In this document: positions 41,151-48,091 of the stretch, in pieces
How positions within the stretch are numbered: position 1 is the stretch's first letter
Layout of the letters: each line of letters begins with the position of its first letter
IMG/VR virus record: IMGVR_UViG_3300046782_000740
Coordinates: 1 to 62,775 of that record
Length of the DNA stretch: 62,775 bases
Direction: 5' to 3' (one strand)
Source of the DNA: a virus
Notes under the pieces: generated by a model
Told to the model about the DNA's origin: nothing
Seen by the model: the letters and a program-made list of their open reading frames with translations, nothing else
The model's database searches: none
Program-made: the position numbers and the translations under genes

Positions 41151-41176
41151 CAATCGAAAATTGCCCGTGATATGGT
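41147..41176 (+). promoter_or_regulatory. Promoter P7
   Basis: TTGACA (41147-41152), 18 bases, TATGGT (41171-41176). The polymerase stop codon TGA (41148-41150) is part of the -35 box. Leader up to 41239 is gene-free. Confidence 0.85.
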
Positions 41177-41239
41177 TCTAGAACCTGTCGACCGACGACG
41201 TTGATGTTGCAGTAGGAACGCCAGGTAGAAAGGAATAGA

Positions 41240-42247
41240 GTGGACGTAAGCTTGTCTACGACGGCGTTCAACGATGCTGCCCGCTGCTTGAAACGCTATG
41301 AGTACCGATGGGTAGAGAACCTTGTCCCGAAGCCACGGGACGTTCGCCCCGCCATGCGGCGCGGGGTATGGCTGCACCGCTGCTTGCAGTTGCACGATCA
41401 GGGAGAGATGTGGACGGGAGAGCTAGCGCTGATGGGGCGCTGGGCTGTCGACCACGGGGTGCCTGAGAGCGACGTGCTGCAGACCATGCGCGAGACGTAC
41501 GAACTCGTGCAGGATTACATCGCGTACTGGGCTGGCCACGAGGAGAGCCCGGGACCGTGGCGTACCGACGCCACCGAGGTCAAGGTTGACTGGGAGCCCC
41601 AGCCTGGGGTCAGGCTGACCAGCACCATCGACTGCCTCAAGCGCGACGCCAGCGGCAAGCTGTGGATCTGGGAGCGCAAAAGCACCGCTGACATCCCCGA
41701 CTCGAACTGGCGGGGTGTCGATCCGCAGACCATGCTGCAGTACATCGAGGCCCGTGCCCGTGGCTTGCAGATCACGGGTATCGTCTTCGACTACATCAGC
41801 ACCCGCCCCGGTACGGCGCCCCGTGTCACCCAGAAAGGCGCGCTGTACAAGGGCGACGAGGACAAGCAGGTGCGCGGCAGGGCCTGGGCCCAGACCGAGC
41901 AGGAGCTTCGTGCCAAGGGTGCGGCGGAGAGCTACATCGACGAGATGCGCTCGCGCATCGTCAGCGACGGCTCGTGGTTCCAGCGCTACTACACCTTCCG
42001 TCCCGACGACAACGCCATGCTCACCCTGCGGGACGTCAGCGAGACGCTGCGCCACGTGGCCAGGGCAAGGCAGGCCAACTACTACCCTCGCTCGATCAAC
42101 CTGCTGGACTGCCGCCTGTTCTGCCCGTACGGCAAGCTGTGCATGCGGGAGTATGCGTTGGGCCGCAAGAGCGAGGCGTACCGAGAGGAGTACATGACAC
42201 CCGGCACAGACGACCTGTACTACATGGGCAGGACGGACGTCGAATGA
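41240..42247 (+). CDS. Cas4/RecB-like PD-(D/E)XK nuclease with iron-sulfur cysteines (335 aa)
   Basis: GTG start with AAAGGA upstream. Cys16 (AARCLKRYEYRW) and a C-terminal cluster LDCRLFCPYGKLC give the four-cysteine iron-sulfur layout of Cas4/AddB-type exonucleases. The catalytic core is STIDCLKRD followed by WIWERKST (Asp, then Glu-x-Lys). These enzymes resect DNA ends for recombination. It is followed by a Sak4-like ATPase, so the pair may work together. Confidence 0.85.
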   Translation: MDVSLSTTAFNDAARCLKRYEYRWVENLVPKPRDVRPAMRRGVWLHRCLQLHDQGEMWTGELALMGRWAVDHGVPESDVLQTMRETYELVQDYIAYWAGHEESPGPWRTDATEVKVDWEPQPGVRLTSTIDCLKRDASGKLWIWERKSTADIPDSNWRGVDPQTMLQYIEARARGLQITGIVFDYISTRPGTAPRVTQKGALYKGDEDKQVRGRAWAQTEQELRAKGAAESYIDEMRSRIVSDGSWFQRYYTFRPDDNAMLTLRDVSETLRHVARARQANYYPRSINLLDCRLFCPYGKLCMREYALGRKSEAYREEYMTPGTDDLYYMGRTDVE

Positions 42248-43092
42248 CGCTCACCGACCTGTTCGTCCCAGCCGAGAAGATCACCGCCCTGACCCGTGTC
42301 AGGATGGGCATCTACGGCCCCAACGGGGCGGGCAAGACCACCTTCGCCAGCACCATCCCCGCCACCGAGCGAGTGCTGTACGTGAGCGTCGACGACGAGA
42401 ACATCCGTCCCGTCGCCAGGCTCAAGCACTTCCGGGTGGTGAAGGTGCGCCGCTGGAACGATCTGCTGATCGTCTACCAGGCGCTGGCTCACCCCCAGAA
42501 CAAGATCACCGCCGTGGTGTGGGACACATGGTCTCGCATTCAGGATCTCGCCGTGGGCAAGGTCTGCAACTACGAGCCCAGCGACCCAGCCAAGCTGAGC
42601 CAGTACATCAACGCCATCCCGAAGAACCCCAGCGACTGGCGGGGCTGGGGTCAGGTCGGGGCGCTCTGCTCTGAGTGGCAGCGCAACTTCAACCTGCTCC
42701 CCATCCACATGCTGTACCTGCTGCAGGAACAGGACCGGGTGAGGGATATCGAGGAGGACGTGAAGACGGGGCCACGCCTGACGCCAGAAGCGCTCAAGGG
42801 AATCAGGGATTCGCTCGAACTGCTGGGACGTCTGTACGTGGATCTGCAAGGGCCCGACCCTGCCGGTGCGAACGGCACCGCTGGCGAGCCGCTGATGCCG
42901 AGCATCGACTTGCTGGCTCCCGTCGACAACCACAACCAGCGCATCGAGGCCAACGTCAAGGAGGTACGTCGGCTGTTCATCGGTCAGCACGACCGGTACA
43001 TCGCCAAGGGTCCGACACATCTGCTGGGCAGGGTGATCACCGACCCCAACTGGGACAAGATCGTCCCGCCGCTCATGGCACAGGTGGCCTGA
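42244..43092 (+). CDS. Sak4-like RecA-fold ATPase (282 aa)
   Basis: ATGA start. Walker A GPNGAGKTTFA (about 25-35), a Walker B-like VVWDTW (about 90-95) and the single-ATPase-domain size fit the phage Sak4/AAA_24 group, single-strand annealing recombinases related to Rad51. Neighbouring exonuclease-like and DUF669-like genes fit a phage recombination module. Could also be a general DNA-repair ATPase. Confidence 0.8.
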   Translation: MTLTDLFVPAEKITALTRVRMGIYGPNGAGKTTFASTIPATERVLYVSVDDENIRPVARLKHFRVVKVRRWNDLLIVYQALAHPQNKITAVVWDTWSRIQDLAVGKVCNYEPSDPAKLSQYINAIPKNPSDWRGWGQVGALCSEWQRNFNLLPIHMLYLLQEQDRVRDIEEDVKTGPRLTPEALKGIRDSLELLGRLYVDLQGPDPAGANGTAGEPLMPSIDLLAPVDNHNQRIEANVKEVRRLFIGQHDRYIAKGPTHLLGRVITDPNWDKIVPPLMAQVA

Positions 43093-43268
43093 TGGCCGAC
43101 GCTGCGCCGGTGGTGGTGAACATGAACGCTCAGTGGACCAGTGGCTCGTCCACCATGAGCGTCACCATTTCGTTCGGAGCTACCGACCTGGCGGATGCGC
43201 TGGCGCTGATTCACTCAGCGACCGACGCCGCACCGCTGTTCAAGGCTTCCCTTGAGGAGGAGCAATAA
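43092..43268 (+). CDS. Small protein of unknown function (58 aa)
   Basis: The start codon begins within the preceding stop context (TGATG). Beta-rich first half, then a helix (DLADALALIHSATD). Its last codons contain the CCTTGAGGAGG site (43250-43260) of the next gene. Confidence 0.65.
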   Translation: MADAAPVVVNMNAQWTSGSSTMSVTISFGATDLADALALIHSATDAAPLFKASLEEEQ

Positions 43269-43270
43269 CC

Positions 43271-43897
43271 ATGGCCTGGACGCCAATCGAGATTGATGGT
43301 TCCGTCGGACGTACCGACGGTGCTCGGGCTCGTGTGCCCGAGGGCTATTACCTGATCGAGTGCGAGGGTGCCGAGCCCACCGCAGAGGACTTCGAGAAGA
43401 CCGCCGGGATCTTCGTCAAGATCCGCATCGTGCAGGGCCCAGACGCCACGCCTGGCCTGGGTGTTGGCGGTCGGCTGCGCGACTACAACACGATGGGCAA
43501 GAAGGATGCCTTCTTCGCTCTCGGCTCGACGCTCAAGGCGTTCGGGCTGGGCGCCATCGCCAAGCAGTTGGAGACGCGGGCCAAGGCGGGGCAGCCGCTG
43601 CGGCTGGCCACGTACAGGGACTTCGCGGCCTTCACCGAGAACATCGCTCAGCGGCTGACCGGTCGCCGTGCGGTAGCCCTCATCGCCGACCAGCCTGGCA
43701 ACAACGGTCGCCCGTTCAGCGGGGTCGAGTCGTTGTTCGAGGAGGCCGACTGGGCTACGTATCGCACGGCACAGATGGTCGGGGCGCCGACCGCACCGCA
43801 GACCATGGCAGCCGTGGCAGCGGCTGGGTCGAACGGAGCGTCGTCGGCGCCGACTGGAGCGGCGGACCTGTTCGCCGATCTGGACGCGGCGCTCTAG
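43271..43897 (+). CDS. DUF669-like single-stranded-DNA-binding protein (208 aa)
   Basis: ATG ten bases after CCTTGAGGAGG. A beta-rich domain of about 130 residues starting with EGYYLIECEGAEPT and KIRIVQGP is typical of phage DUF669-type proteins, which often accompany Sak4 and act as ssDNA binding proteins. The C-terminal 60 residues are an Ala-rich linker ending in an acidic helix (ADLFADLDAAL), reminiscent of SSB tails. Together with the 22.7 kb gene it would be a second ssDNA-binding candidate. Confidence 0.65.
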   Translation: MAWTPIEIDGSVGRTDGARARVPEGYYLIECEGAEPTAEDFEKTAGIFVKIRIVQGPDATPGLGVGGRLRDYNTMGKKDAFFALGSTLKAFGLGAIAKQLETRAKAGQPLRLATYRDFAAFTENIAQRLTGRRAVALIADQPGNNGRPFSGVESLFEEADWATYRTAQMVGAPTAPQTMAAVAAAGSNGASSAPTGAADLFADLDAAL

Positions 43898-44802
43898 TGT
43901 CCACACCCGAAGCAGGGCTGCGCGAGCGGGTTCAGCACCAGATTCGCCTGGACTATCCGCCTCGCCGCTCGGGGGTGCTCATCTTCGGGCGCCCCGCTTC
44001 GGGCTCGACTGGTGCAGGCCACCCCGATCTGTTCGGGGTGGTGCTGGGCCGCTACATCGGGCTCGAACTGAAGATGCCCGGCGGTAAACCAACCGACGTG
44101 CAGGTTGCGAGGATTCGTGATCTGCGCCAGTGCGGGGCTTGCGCATGGGTAGTGCGCTCTCCCCTCGAAGCCGTCAAGGCTATCTACCAGACCAAACAAG
44201 GAGCACAGGTAATGCCTGAAGATCCCATTGATTTCGACGACTGGCTGAAGGGCCTGGAGTTGGGCGGCACGTCCAACGAGATACAGGTGATTGAGTCTGC
44301 AGCGCCCATCGAGGACGCCGCGCTAGCATCCGGGCTGGAGGTCACCACCGAGGGCTCGCCCGAGATGGACTTCGATCCGCTGCCCGAGACGAGCGGCCCT
44401 GCCAGCCCCACGCTGGAGGCCGAGCTACTCAACAATCAGCGCACCGAGGCTTCTCAGATTATCGAGGCGGCAGCCGACGAGATCGAAGAGGCTGCGGCCA
44501 TCATCGCTGGCTCGGACGATCTCCGCACAGTTGGGGACCGGGTCACGCTGGTCTTCAACGCCGTGAGCGTGGTCAACCAGCGGCAGAGTGCACTGTACAG
44601 CCTGCTCGCCAACATGGCCAGCGAGCTTCTGATTCTGCGGGCTCAGATGAACGCGCTGCTGGAGGAGGTCGAGGTCAAGCAGGCCGTGCAGCCGATCACC
44701 ATGCCCGAGCCGCTGCCGCTCGACGACATCCTGCCGCCGAGCAACGGCACCGCACCGGCCCCTGCCGAGGTCATTCGACGGAGGCGTCGCAAGGCCACCT
44801 AA
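43897..44802 (+). CDS. VRR-NUC nuclease fused to an acidic helical region (301 aa)
   Basis: GTG start overlapping the previous TAG. Residues 1-100 are a VRR-NUC domain: GHPDLFGV supplies the Asp, IGLELKMPGGKPTDVQ the Glu-x-Lys and the Gln. Such nucleases cut structured DNA or act as Holliday-junction resolvases. Residues about 105-290 are acidic and helical with coiled coil and an Arg-rich end (RRRRRK). An ATG at 44211 (MPEDPIDFDDW) could be a separate start for the second half, so two products are possible. Confidence 0.75.
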   Translation: MSTPEAGLRERVQHQIRLDYPPRRSGVLIFGRPASGSTGAGHPDLFGVVLGRYIGLELKMPGGKPTDVQVARIRDLRQCGACAWVVRSPLEAVKAIYQTKQGAQVMPEDPIDFDDWLKGLELGGTSNEIQVIESAAPIEDAALASGLEVTTEGSPEMDFDPLPETSGPASPTLEAELLNNQRTEASQIIEAAADEIEEAAAIIAGSDDLRTVGDRVTLVFNAVSVVNQRQSALYSLLANMASELLILRAQMNALLEEVEVKQAVQPITMPEPLPLDDILPPSNGTAPAPAEVIRRRRRKAT

Positions 44803-44828
44803 CTGTGCGATGATGGCCAGGGGATGCA

Positions 44829-45761
44829 GTGAATCTCTACGTCCAGGCTGCTCTGTTCACCGCCGTTGGCGGATGTGCAGGTGCCCTGGTGGTGGTGGGC
44901 TTGACCGGCCCGCCACCCGTCGAGTCCTCACCGCAGCCCACGGCCATCGTGAGCGTTGCTGAAATCACGGCGACGACCGCTGGGGCGGTCGTCGCCATGA
45001 CTGCAACCAGCATACCCGCGACGCCCTTCCCGGTAACCCCCAGCCAGGCGCCCACGACTACGGTTACGGCCACGCCGCAGCCGACGTCGACAGAGCAGCC
45101 CACCCCAGAGCCGACCGACACCCTCGTGCCGACACTTGTTATAGCCGGGGTCGTGAGCCAGCCGTTCGTGCGCGCGCCGACAGCGCGCCCCACTGCGACG
45201 CGTCAGCCTATCCCTGTGCCCGAGGTGGAAGTCGGCCCCGCAGAACCCTCAGAGGAGAAGGAACCGCCCCCCGAGGAACTGCCTTCAGAGCCGACTCCCA
45301 CGTCCCAGCCTACAGCTACCTCCTCGCCGTCAGCCACCGCCACGCCCAGTCCAACGCCGTCGCCAACAGCGACAGCAACGTCCACGCCAACGTCAACGCG
45401 CAGCCCCACACCGACGCGCACCCCTAGCCAGACGCCCACCGTGGAGCCAACAGCTACCCGGAAGCCAGCCCCGAAGGGTGGTCAGAGCGCGCCTGCCGCT
45501 ACCGCCGTTCCCCCAACTCCGCCCGCCACGCCGACACCAACTCCCACGCCGCTCGTACCCAGCCCCACACGTCCTGCAACCCCCACCACACCAGCACCAA
45601 CGCCGTCGCCAACGTCACCCCCAGCCACCGCAACGCTGGTCCCAACCGGTACACCGACGCTTCTTCCCAGGCCGTCACCGTCGCCCACCGACTGCGGGAA
45701 CAACGGCGCCAACTGCAGGACAGCGACGCCTATCCCGATCCCGACAGCGAGCCCGCGATGA
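44829..45761 (+). CDS. Membrane-anchored Pro/Thr-rich surface protein (310 aa)
   Basis: GTG start. A hydrophobic N-terminal segment (ALFTAVGGCAGALVVVGL) acts as a signal or anchor; the rest is nearly pure Thr/Pro/Ser/Ala repeats (TPTPTP, TSTP), ending with two Cys. Such sequences are typical of extracellular, often glycosylated linkers in Chloroflexota and some actinobacteria. No enzyme domain is seen. Perhaps a surface protein made late in the rightward arm, for superinfection exclusion or wall attachment; this is a guess. Confidence 0.75.
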   Translation: MNLYVQAALFTAVGGCAGALVVVGLTGPPPVESSPQPTAIVSVAEITATTAGAVVAMTATSIPATPFPVTPSQAPTTTVTATPQPTSTEQPTPEPTDTLVPTLVIAGVVSQPFVRAPTARPTATRQPIPVPEVEVGPAEPSEEKEPPPEELPSEPTPTSQPTATSSPSATATPSPTPSPTATATSTPTSTRSPTPTRTPSQTPTVEPTATRKPAPKGGQSAPAATAVPPTPPATPTPTPTPLVPSPTRPATPTTPAPTPSPTSPPATATLVPTGTPTLLPRPSPSPTDCGNNGANCRTATPIPIPTASPR

Positions 45762-45943
45762 CGGGCGACGTGGTCACCGTCGGGACGATCATCGGCGCGC
45801 TGATCGGTGTTATCAGCCTGCTCTTGAGGCTGTTAGTAGTAGGCAAGAACCAGCACATCAAGACGCTGGAGGACACGCTCGACAACGTACGCGCCGAGCG
45901 CGATCTGTTCAGAGACCTGACGCTCACGCATCGCCGCGATTAG
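45758..45943 (+). CDS. Single-span membrane protein with coiled coil (61 aa)
   Basis: ATGA start. One hydrophobic segment (IIGALIGVISLLLRLLVV, about 10-27) is followed by a charged helix (LEDTLDNVRAERDLFRDL). The layout resembles small phage holin or Rz-like proteins. Its stop overlaps, on the opposite strand, the stop of the last leftward gene. Confidence 0.7.
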   Translation: MTGDVVTVGTIIGALIGVISLLLRLLVVGKNQHIKTLEDTLDNVRAERDLFRDLTLTHRRD

Positions 45944-46164
45944 TTCGGAGGCAGGGCGACGGGCTCGGCGTGGGCAACGCCGTTTGGCGTAGCCGGTACG
46001 TCGACATCGTCAGCCACGACGAACTGGCCACCCTGCATGTCTAGTTGATACCGGGTTCGCGTATCAATGCCCATCGCCTCTGCCACCACGGCGGTCAACT
46101 GCTCGAACTGTGCGTAGGCCGCGCGGATGCGCTGCATGCTGGCCTCGGGAATGGTGTACAGCAC
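45940..46164 (-). CDS. Last gene of the leftward arm, small protein (74 aa)
   Basis: Helical start (PEASMQRIRAAYAQFEQLTAVVAEAMG) and a Pro/Ala-rich end. The stop overlaps the opposing gene's stop with no terminator between. Function unknown. Confidence 0.7.
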   Translation of the reverse strand: MLYTIPEASMQRIRAAYAQFEQLTAVVAEAMGIDTRTRYQLDMQGGQFVVADDVDVPATPNGVAHAEPVALPPN

Positions 46165-46173
46165 AGGGTCTCC

Positions 46174-47697
46174 TTAGTTGGGGTAGTCGGCAGTCGGTAT
46201 GAATGCGATCAGCATCTCGCCGCCGCCGCTGATGCTATCGAAGCTGGTCTGGAAACGCAGGGTGATCTGCTCCCCAGCGTTCAGTATCCCCGACCATGTG
46301 AAGTACCCGCCGAAGTAGCTGGTGATCCTGAGCGGGATGCCCAGGCTGTCGAGGGTGCCGCGCTGATTGCTCAGCAGGGTCATCGACATGGTCTCCTGAT
46401 TGCCGGTCTGGTTGTAGCCGTTGACGCCGCCAGCAATCGAATAGTACCCGGTGTAGGGTACTACGACCTGAGAGCCTGACAGACTTGCACCGAGTGAGTT
46501 GTAGACGGGATTGTGATTCGCATCGCCAGTGCCGCCACTGTTGCTCAGACCGGGCAGTTGCAGGTTCGACTGAAAGTAGCGTGTTACTGCTGGGGGACCG
46601 ATTGCATTTGCAGGCCACCAGCGCAGGTAGTTGTCGCCAGCACCCAGGCGTCCGAGGACATGCGTCGGACGGGTGTTGCCTGGCTGATCACTGCCGGTGT
46701 AGGTAATGAAGCTCGCCTGGACGTAGCCGCTGCCGTCGCGCTGGACCAGGGTGTTCGCCGCCACAGGCACGCTGTAGGTGAAGTCGGCGTTGTCCCAGCA
46801 CCGATAGTTGCCGCTGGCGCGCTGGTAGAAGAAGCCCGAGGCGATGACGTTGCCACCGAAGTTGCCCCCCCACGACGGCCCCGCGTCGTACCCGTTGGCG
46901 ATCATCCGTCCGCCCGACTGGATCGTCGTCGCGGCGTATAGCGAGGTGCCGACACTGACCGAGGCACCGACGTTCAGAGCCCCAGCTAAGCTCATGTTGC
47001 CGGGGCTGATGGTGAGGGTTCCGCTCAGGCCCATCCCGTTGGCGACGGTCAGCCCGCCCGTGATGCTCTCCGAGCCGTTCACCTGCGAGGCGCCGTTGAC
47101 GGTCAGCCCCCCATCCAGAATCGTGGCCCCCGGGGTGACGCGCAGCTTGGGCACCTGAATGAACGTGTTGTCTGGCGGGTACGCCTGGACGAATGCCGTC
47201 GGGCTGAAGTTGATGCGCGTGGCGCCGATGGTGCCGAGCCCGCCGCCCGTTACCTGAATCGTGCCCGCCGTCATGGCGCCCGAGATGACGATGTTGCCGG
47301 TGATCTTCGCGTCGCCCAGCAGTTCCAGGCCAGGCACGAAGTACACCCCAGCGGCGTTGTCGGCGTGCCCGTTCTGGTTGCCGATGCGCGACATGAAGGT
47401 GTCTTGCGGCGCCGTGCCGCCAGGCCCCCAGCCGAACTGCCCCGCCGCGCCGATGCCGAAGCCAGGCTGCGACGAGCTACGGTCGGGGTACAGGTCGATC
47501 AGGTTGGTGTTCTGGCCCGGTGCGCCGTAGATCTTGAACGGCACAGTTGTGATGCCCTGGTTGCCCCCCACCGTCGCCACGTTACGGAAGGTCACGGGCT
47601 GGTCGCTCATGGCCCCCGTGAACAGGTCATAGAACTGCCGTATGTCCCCGCTGTTGACGGGGCCCTGCGGGTGGAAGTTGGTGGGGTCGAGGGGCAT
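46174..47697 (-). CDS. Tail fiber with C1q/TNF-like head (507 aa)
   Basis: The N-terminal about 45 residues (MPLD..., DIRQFYDLFTG, SDQPVT) share a layout with the fiber at 50485-52113, probably a common anchor to the tail. The middle is a repetitive beta-helix-like shaft of Gly/Thr/Ile-rich stretches. The last about 130 residues (from about SNSGGTG) read as a beta-sandwich with VPYTGYYSIAGGV and RITSYFGGYFTWSG, typical of C1q/TNF-like receptor-binding heads. It probably forms a host-recognition trimer. Confidence 0.8.
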   Translation of the reverse strand: MPLDPTNFHPQGPVNSGDIRQFYDLFTGAMSDQPVTFRNVATVGGNQGITTVPFKIYGAPGQNTNLIDLYPDRSSSQPGFGIGAAGQFGWGPGGTAPQDTFMSRIGNQNGHADNAAGVYFVPGLELLGDAKITGNIVISGAMTAGTIQVTGGGLGTIGATRINFSPTAFVQAYPPDNTFIQVPKLRVTPGATILDGGLTVNGASQVNGSESITGGLTVANGMGLSGTLTISPGNMSLAGALNVGASVSVGTSLYAATTIQSGGRMIANGYDAGPSWGGNFGGNVIASGFFYQRASGNYRCWDNADFTYSVPVAANTLVQRDGSGYVQASFITYTGSDQPGNTRPTHVLGRLGAGDNYLRWWPANAIGPPAVTRYFQSNLQLPGLSNSGGTGDANHNPVYNSLGASLSGSQVVVPYTGYYSIAGGVNGYNQTGNQETMSMTLLSNQRGTLDSLGIPLRITSYFGGYFTWSGILNAGEQITLRFQTSFDSISGGGEMLIAFIPTADYPN

Positions 47698-47981
47698 CAG
47701 ACCAGTCCGAGTAGCCGGTTGATGAACGTCATGTCAATACCGTCCAGCGCCGCGTCGAGTGAGCCGATGGCCGACTTGATGTCAGTCTCCTGCTCCGCCG
47801 TGAAATAGTACGGCGCCGCCTTCAGGTCTGCACTCAAGAGCCAGTCCTGATTCTGGTTGATGATGTTCTGTACCCGGACAAACTCCTTGAGGCAGGTACC
47901 TACACGCTGGTTGACTTCAAAGGCGTTGGTTGGCTGCGCGCCAATCGTCGTGGGCGGGGCGGTCGGATCGAGTGGAATCAT
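47697..47981 (-). CDS. Small fiber-cluster protein (94 aa)
   Basis: Begins MIPLDPTAPPT, echoing the MPLD starts of the neighbouring fibers, then is helical (VNQRVGTCLKEFVRVQNIINQNQ and a C-terminal helix). Start of the next gene overlaps its stop by one base. It may be an assembly partner of the fibers. Confidence 0.7.
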   Translation of the reverse strand: MIPLDPTAPPTTIGAQPTNAFEVNQRVGTCLKEFVRVQNIINQNQDWLLSADLKAAPYYFTAEQETDIKSAIGSLDAALDGIDMTFINRLLGLV

Positions 47982-48063
47982 GAGGGCTCCTTCTCTGTAG
48001 CGTAGCGTCTAGCGCAGCTAACGCGGCGTTGTCTAGTACCCAGCGCTCCTCACCGTCGGACAT
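47917..48063 (-). CDS. Doubtful small ORF in the fiber cluster (48 aa)
   Basis: Starts MSDGEERWVLDNAALAALD and overlaps the 94-aa gene by about 65 bases. The first 27 residues look protein-like; the rest is a shadow of the next gene. If not coding, 47982-48091 is a 110-base gap with no visible signal. Confidence 0.3.
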   Translation of the reverse strand: MSDGEERWVLDNAALAALDATLQRRSPHDSTRSDRPAHDDWRAANQRL

Positions 48064-48091
48064 GAAGGGCGACGGTGCAAGGACAGCAGGC

